Source: Gonapodya sp. JEL0774
Lineage: Eukaryota > Monoblepharomycota > Monoblepharidomycetes > Monoblepharidales > Gonapodyaceae
DNA: 64,000 nt
Assembly (NCBI GenBank): GCA_027604505.1
Contig: JADIIX010000026.1
Span: forward strand, 1-64,000
Direction of reading: 5' to 3'
Both the position numbers and the translations under genes were made by a program. The stretch's first letter is position 1. The number at the start of each line of letters is the position of its first letter. Below are positions 59,758 to 64,000 of the stretch, piece after piece. Below the pieces are notes generated by a model. The model did not search any database. It saw nothing but the letters and a program-made list of their open reading frames with translations, and had not been told where the DNA came from.

Positions 59758-62309
59758 TCACACCTTCTCCAAGAATGTTTTAGCATTCCCCATGAATGTT
59801 GCCTCTTCACTCTCATCATCCGCAGTGTCTCCGTCACCACCTGTTTCTTCAACAACCCTTGACTGCTCCACCCTCGAACTTGACCTGTCGTCCACAACGA
59901 CTTCGTCACTACCCCCAGAACCCTTGCTGTTTCCTCTATCCTCCGGTATCGCCGCTACAGTTCCACACGCGAAGAACCCTGCCACAGCAAACACCACTAA
60001 CGGCACCCACAACGCTTCATCGCTTGTGTTCCCTTCCCCAGACCCGGATCCTGCATGCACAACCAGTGGCGCTACTGTTGCCCCAATTTTGGAAGCCGTC
60101 TGTGCAATACCAATGGCTGTGTTGCGTACCTCAGTGGGGAATGATGTCGACGTAAACGAATACAAGGTAGTGTACACCAACGAGACCACAAAGTAGCTTG
60201 GCAAAGTCAGCAATGAGACTGCCGTGGCAAGGGGCACTCCCGATATGGTCGCAGGTTCCCCTTCGGTAGCTGCGCGAGCACCCCATAATGCGACACTCGC
60301 TGCAACGGCGAACAAAAACGAGGACAATGCGAAACCCCACGCTAAGGTATGCCGTGCACCAAGCCAGCGGAGAGTAGGCGCGGCAAGTAGTTGGGCGGGG
60401 ATTGCCGCAAGGGAGAGGAGAGCGTTCAGGGAGTAGATGTCAATTGTGAGGGTGGGTGGGGGTGGTTTCGTACCGGGAGTTGGTTCAGATGGCACGTTGG
60501 GCGAGCTCGTAAGGTTCGTAGTATCGAGTGCGACGCCTTGAAGCAAATGAGCTTTGTAGATATGTTGCAAAATAGTTCCCTTTACCCATTGCTCACCGTA
60601 GAACAGCATTGCAATCGCACCCCACACATAGCATAAGAGCGCCAATCTTATCAAGTATTTTCTCTCTGTCAGAGTTCGTACAGTGCCATTAGCTGCAGTT
60701 CCCCATTCGTCTGCAACAAGGTGTTGCGAGGGCATGACCCGCAACACTGCATGCCCATCGGGATAGCTATCGTCATCGTGCGACTCTCGAGATGAGCGGG
60801 AGTCTCCCGAAGGAGAAGGGGACGAGGGTCGGGCGAGCGACGGATCGTCGTGGTGTGTAGTATCCGGTGAAAGCTTCTGGTATCCGTTCACTGAGCCTAA
60901 GGGTAAAAAGCTGTATATCCAGCCCAAATGAAGGTTTCGTAATGCAGGGGTAAGCCTCCCATGAGGCACGTTGGAATGAGCAGACGGTGATTGCGTTGGT
61001 GGGATGGGTGAATGCCTACCATCCGCCGATGCTTCAAGCCTTTTTGACTTGCTGGGGGAACTACTGGAAGGTCGCAACTGGTGTGCAGCTCCGGAGGACC
61101 TTGCGGGAGAGGGGCTCTCACTGCGAACAAATATTGAAGCATCGAGCGGTGCCCGGCGAGGACTGGAGTGCCTGCCTGCACGAAGAGTGTGAAAAGAGTG
61201 CGCGGACGCTGAAGAGTTGTTGGATGTGTCAAGACGGCGAGAGCGAGGGATGCGAAGGCTCCGAGGGACAGAGTGAGAGGAGACGGCGGAGAATGATGCC
61301 TCGTCTGAGGTTTTTCGGGCGTGATTGCGAGCGACACTTCCCTCAATGACTTCTGAGCGGGTGCCAGGACGTCGGAGCGTGTGGGAGTGGTATTCCAAGA
61401 CAGCGGTGGTGGCCGAATCATCAAGTGTGGGCGATCCTCTCGCCCCAGCCTTTGCAAGCTCCTTGTTCTCTTTCCACTGTGCGCTCTCGTTCACCCCACC
61501 TAGCACCACCGCAGCCGCCACAATCGCGCACGCGACGCTGACTGCAATGTGTGTCGGCCGCCAGTGCGGTAGAGCGAGTGTAAGCGCGACGAGAAAAGCC
61601 GCGCCGAGGGACCACTGGACGTTGAAAAGGACCGAAACGGTTCCATGGCGGCGCTCGAGGGAGGGACCAAAGTGTTCGACTGCGAGTACGAAGGCAGAAA
61701 GACCATTCCCCCCTAGACCAATTGAGTCAGGGAAGCTAAAGGAACCACCGGGGACGAAAAGCGAGCTGGAGATACACAAACTTGAAACTCACCAACTGCA
61801 AAGCCAAGGACCAATCGCAAGAGCACGTAAGCCCATACCACTGATTCGGTCGTTTCTCCGTCTGCTCTGGTGACAGTACCGGTGGGCACTGGGAGTGTCC
61901 CACGAGTGGCATCACCGGGCAAGCATGCCTGAGCAGCTAGAGCAGCAGCCATGGCAAGACCAGTTGCCACCACAACTGGTCGGCGGCCGACTCGGTCTGA
62001 AATGAGCGAGCATATTGTGGCGCCTTCGCACGATGGTAGTGACAATTCAGTGACTGAGTTTTGAATTGAGCACGGCAAGTCCTCACCAACAAACCAGCCA
62101 GCAAAAAGAGCAGTTTCCACAAGAGCGAGCTGGTGCGGTGCCGGAGAGGGAAGGAATGTGTTGTGCGAATCCAAGGAGGTGTTTGAGGGCTCAAAGGAGA
62201 AAAGAGGTAGATCTGGGGGAGAGTGGATGACAGGCGTTGGAAGTGCAAATGAGTTCACGTGGCCATTCACCGAACGAACTGTGTACCAAACAACCTGACG
62301 CCGCTCCAT
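59758..62309 (-). CDS. SLC22-like MFS transporter with very long central loop
   Basis: Major facilitator of the organic-ion/sugar-porter type. Exons 62309-62087, 62023-61793 and 61712-59758 join in frame. First: LALVETALFAGWFVGG into ATICSLISDRVGRRPVVVAT (helices 2-3 and motif A), then GGNGLSAFVLAVEHFGPSLE. A ~290-residue Ser/Arg/His-rich disordered loop separates the two halves. Second half: YLIRLALLCYVWGAIAMLFY, DTTNLTSS, NALLSLAAIPAQLLAAPTL, FPTEVRNTAIGIAQTASKIG and APLVVHAG, ending in an acidic tail. Helix 1 is not in these exons, so an upstream exon must exist, perhaps within 62310-62770. Convergent with the CDF gene (116 bp apart). Paralogue of the carrier at 33853-35955. Confidence 0.78.
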
Positions 62310-62773
62310 CCCACCATCACCTCAGCATACGTGATCATGTCTTCTCCCTTGGACTTCTTCGTGCCTTTACAGAAACGCAGATGTTCCAAGAAATGATTCA
62401 CAAGCATTTCGCTGCGATACATGAGCGACCACGACCTCTTCGCTACCGCTTCTTCCAAGCCGCCGATTCCTCCCGAAGCTTCATTGTTTGTAAGGAACTC
62501 ACAAACAGCGCATGGCACTGTTGTCCAGTGGAGTGATAGAATCAGGACATCTATGATTTGGCGTCTGGTTAGCGAGCGCAAGACTTGGAGCATCCCAGGG
62601 TTCTGCTCGCTCAAGGGCATAGAGAAGCAGACAATATCACTGCTGCTGGCCGACTCCAAAGGCAGCTGCTCAAACAGGTTCCCAAACACAAGTGAATATG
62701 TTTGCGATGAATATACATAAGTGAATCGCACCTCCCTCAGCAGGGACATGCATGTTGACATCAAATTTTCCAT
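62267..62773 (-). CDS. Uncertain ORF upstream of the SLC22-like gene
   Basis: Open frame of 168 residues with ATG start. It contains one plausible hydrophobic segment (QIIDVLILSLHWTTVPCAVC) and later a charged part. It overlaps the presumed start of the MFS gene in another frame. It may hold the missing helix-1 exon of that transporter or be a separate gene; a second open stretch (62894-62730, starting MEKAGFKQYLIAVNKFHQLY) may also belong to it. No family recognised. Confidence 0.25.
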   Translation of the reverse strand: MENLMSTCMSLLREVRFTYVYSSQTYSLVFGNLFEQLPLESASSSDIVCFSMPLSEQNPGMLQVLRSLTRRQIIDVLILSLHWTTVPCAVCEFLTNNEASGGIGGLEEAVAKRSWSLMYRSEMLVNHFLEHLRFCKGTKKSKGEDMITYAEVMVGWSGVRLFGTQFVR

Positions 62774-63017
62774 TCATCACTCCCTTTGCAGAGAGCTTTG
62801 AGTTCATTTCTGAATTCAAGGTGTATATGAGTTGATAGAGTTGATGGAATTTGTTCACAGCTATTAAATACTGCTTGAATCCCGCTTTTTCCATTTCTAT
62901 TGATTGCTCACAAAGAGCTGGATTCTCTCTCCAAAAACCTTCGTGAGGGTTGATGTTTCTGTCGTGGGAGTGAAGAAGGAAAGCGGGGCTGCAATGTAGG
63001 CCGAACATATCCCGAAC

Positions 63018-64000
63018 ATGACATTAATTATCGATGCACAAGAACGAGGATCGTTGGCTGAACAAGGATTAACCTCATTCACCGACCGCGACACCACGGA
63101 TTTGATGGACGTGAGTCTGGTGAGATTCCACCTTTGGCGATTGTGCGAATGACGCGGCGTTAGTGATCGGGTTTGACATGCAGGTACCCCAATCCGATGC
63201 ACCCGTCATTTTGCCCAGCGACAGTGATGCCACATCTGAAAAGAAGCCGTTGGACAAGCCAACGCCCATCAACGTGGTAGGCGGGGAACACAAGGCTGTA
63301 TGTAATGAGCGTTCGCTAAGAATTGATGCGATTCGTTGCGCAACGGCTGGACTGATTCGCTTGTACATCTCAAAGGCTAGTTCCATCGTGAATGCAAATC
63401 TTCCTATGGTGAAAAGATTCGTCGCCGCAAGTGAGGTGAGTTGAGCCACAATGCACCATGGGCATGCCACACATCGGGAGATCCCGCCCGTACAAGAAGT
63501 TGCTGGCGCTCGAGGGAATAGAATCTGGGCGGAGATGAAATATAGGAAAGGCAACACAGGTCTGGTCCTGGGTATTGGGAAGAAATAGGCGCGGTCTACT
63601 GCTGATTGTCAGAGTGGGGCATGTCCGTTTTCATTCCCGGTTTTGACTTCATCTCACATCTGTCAACGCATGTTTTCCAAAAAAAAAAAAATCACCACGA
63701 AATCGTAATCCGAAAGGACCACTACGGTGAGCTCAGAGTAATGAATCAATCCTCATGACATCATCTTGAATCTGTAGATCCGCACGATCCTTCAACAGAC
63801 TTCGTACGAGTCCGCGATTTTTCATATTCTCCTACTGATCCGCTACACTACGGCCTGGCTCGGACGACCTTTCCAGACTATGTATCGCGACATGCCAATT
63901 TGACAAGCAGCGTGACTCGAATCCTCCGCGAAAGCTTTAAGGCTGAGGGGTGGACTTTCCATAGAGGAAGAGTCACCAGTAGCTTCCCAGCATTGGGTGA
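63018..64000 (+). CDS. Unknown protein, 5' part only, cut by the window edge
   Basis: Exon 1 (63018-63110, MTLIIDAQERGSLAEQGL) joins in phase 0 to exon 2 (63184-63435), which reads VPQSDAPVILPSDSDATSEK, then LRIDAIRCATAGLIRLYI. After a ~340 nt intron a third exon begins near 63780. Two frames stay open there: one (ending near 63900) hydrophobic, and one open to the window end with FVRVRDFSYSPTDPLHYGLA and SVTRILRESFKAEGW, which looks more protein-like. The frame choice, the last exon and the stop lie beyond what can be seen. No family recognised. Confidence 0.4.

Noticed and set aside
59792-60196. Ser/Thr-rich plus-strand frame resembling a cell-wall protein
   Set aside because: It is the antisense of the conserved C-terminal half of the SLC22-like carrier.

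Overview
The window is nuclear DNA of a fungus. Most genes are split by many short spliceosomal introns (about 50-130 nt, GT-AG), and I rebuilt exons by keeping reading frame and family alignment across junctions. HIS1, NST1, the GID ligase subunit Rmd5/Gid2 and a Zn2Cys6 regulator are fungal in character. A clear cilia and flagella associated protein (CFAP53/CCDC11), together with ALDH7A1 and very high intron density, suggests a zoosporic, chytrid-like lineage. That placement is inference.

Layout. 0-14 kb is GC-rich with many C or G homopolymer runs: HIS1 (-), ACR3 arsenite exporter (+), proteasome/TREX-2 subunit SEM1 (-), a CPD1-like cyclic phosphodiesterase with altered catalytic motifs (-), KEOPS subunit CGI121 (+) and a 14-exon ALDH7A1 gene (-) carrying an intronic minisatellite. 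14-21 kb is gene-poor: a secreted Cys-rich protein, an F-box protein with a Cys-rich tail, and a small protein of unknown function. 21-31 kb is dense housekeeping: a GPATCH8-like G-patch/C2H2 protein, cytosolic leucyl-tRNA synthetase, MsrB and Gid2/Rmd5. 31-39 kb is a minus-strand run of a bacterial-type MFS carrier, an SLC22-like MFS carrier and a Zn2Cys6 transcription factor. 40-53 kb holds NST1, a single-TM protein, CFAP53 and tubulin cofactor D, all minus strand. 53-64 kb holds QCR2, a second F-box protein, a cation diffusion facilitator with a 14-nt micro-exon and a GC-AG intron, a second SLC22-like carrier, and a gene cut by the right edge.

Most genes are unrelated housekeeping neighbours. 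Plausible functional pairings are the transporter/regulator run (31-39 kb) and the microtubule pair TBCD-CFAP53. I found no CRISPR array, intact transposon, tRNA or rRNA, and no convincing novel multi-gene system. The best leads are a ~58-bp element shared upstream of HIS1 and SEM1, and the CPD1-like protein that has lost catalytic residues.
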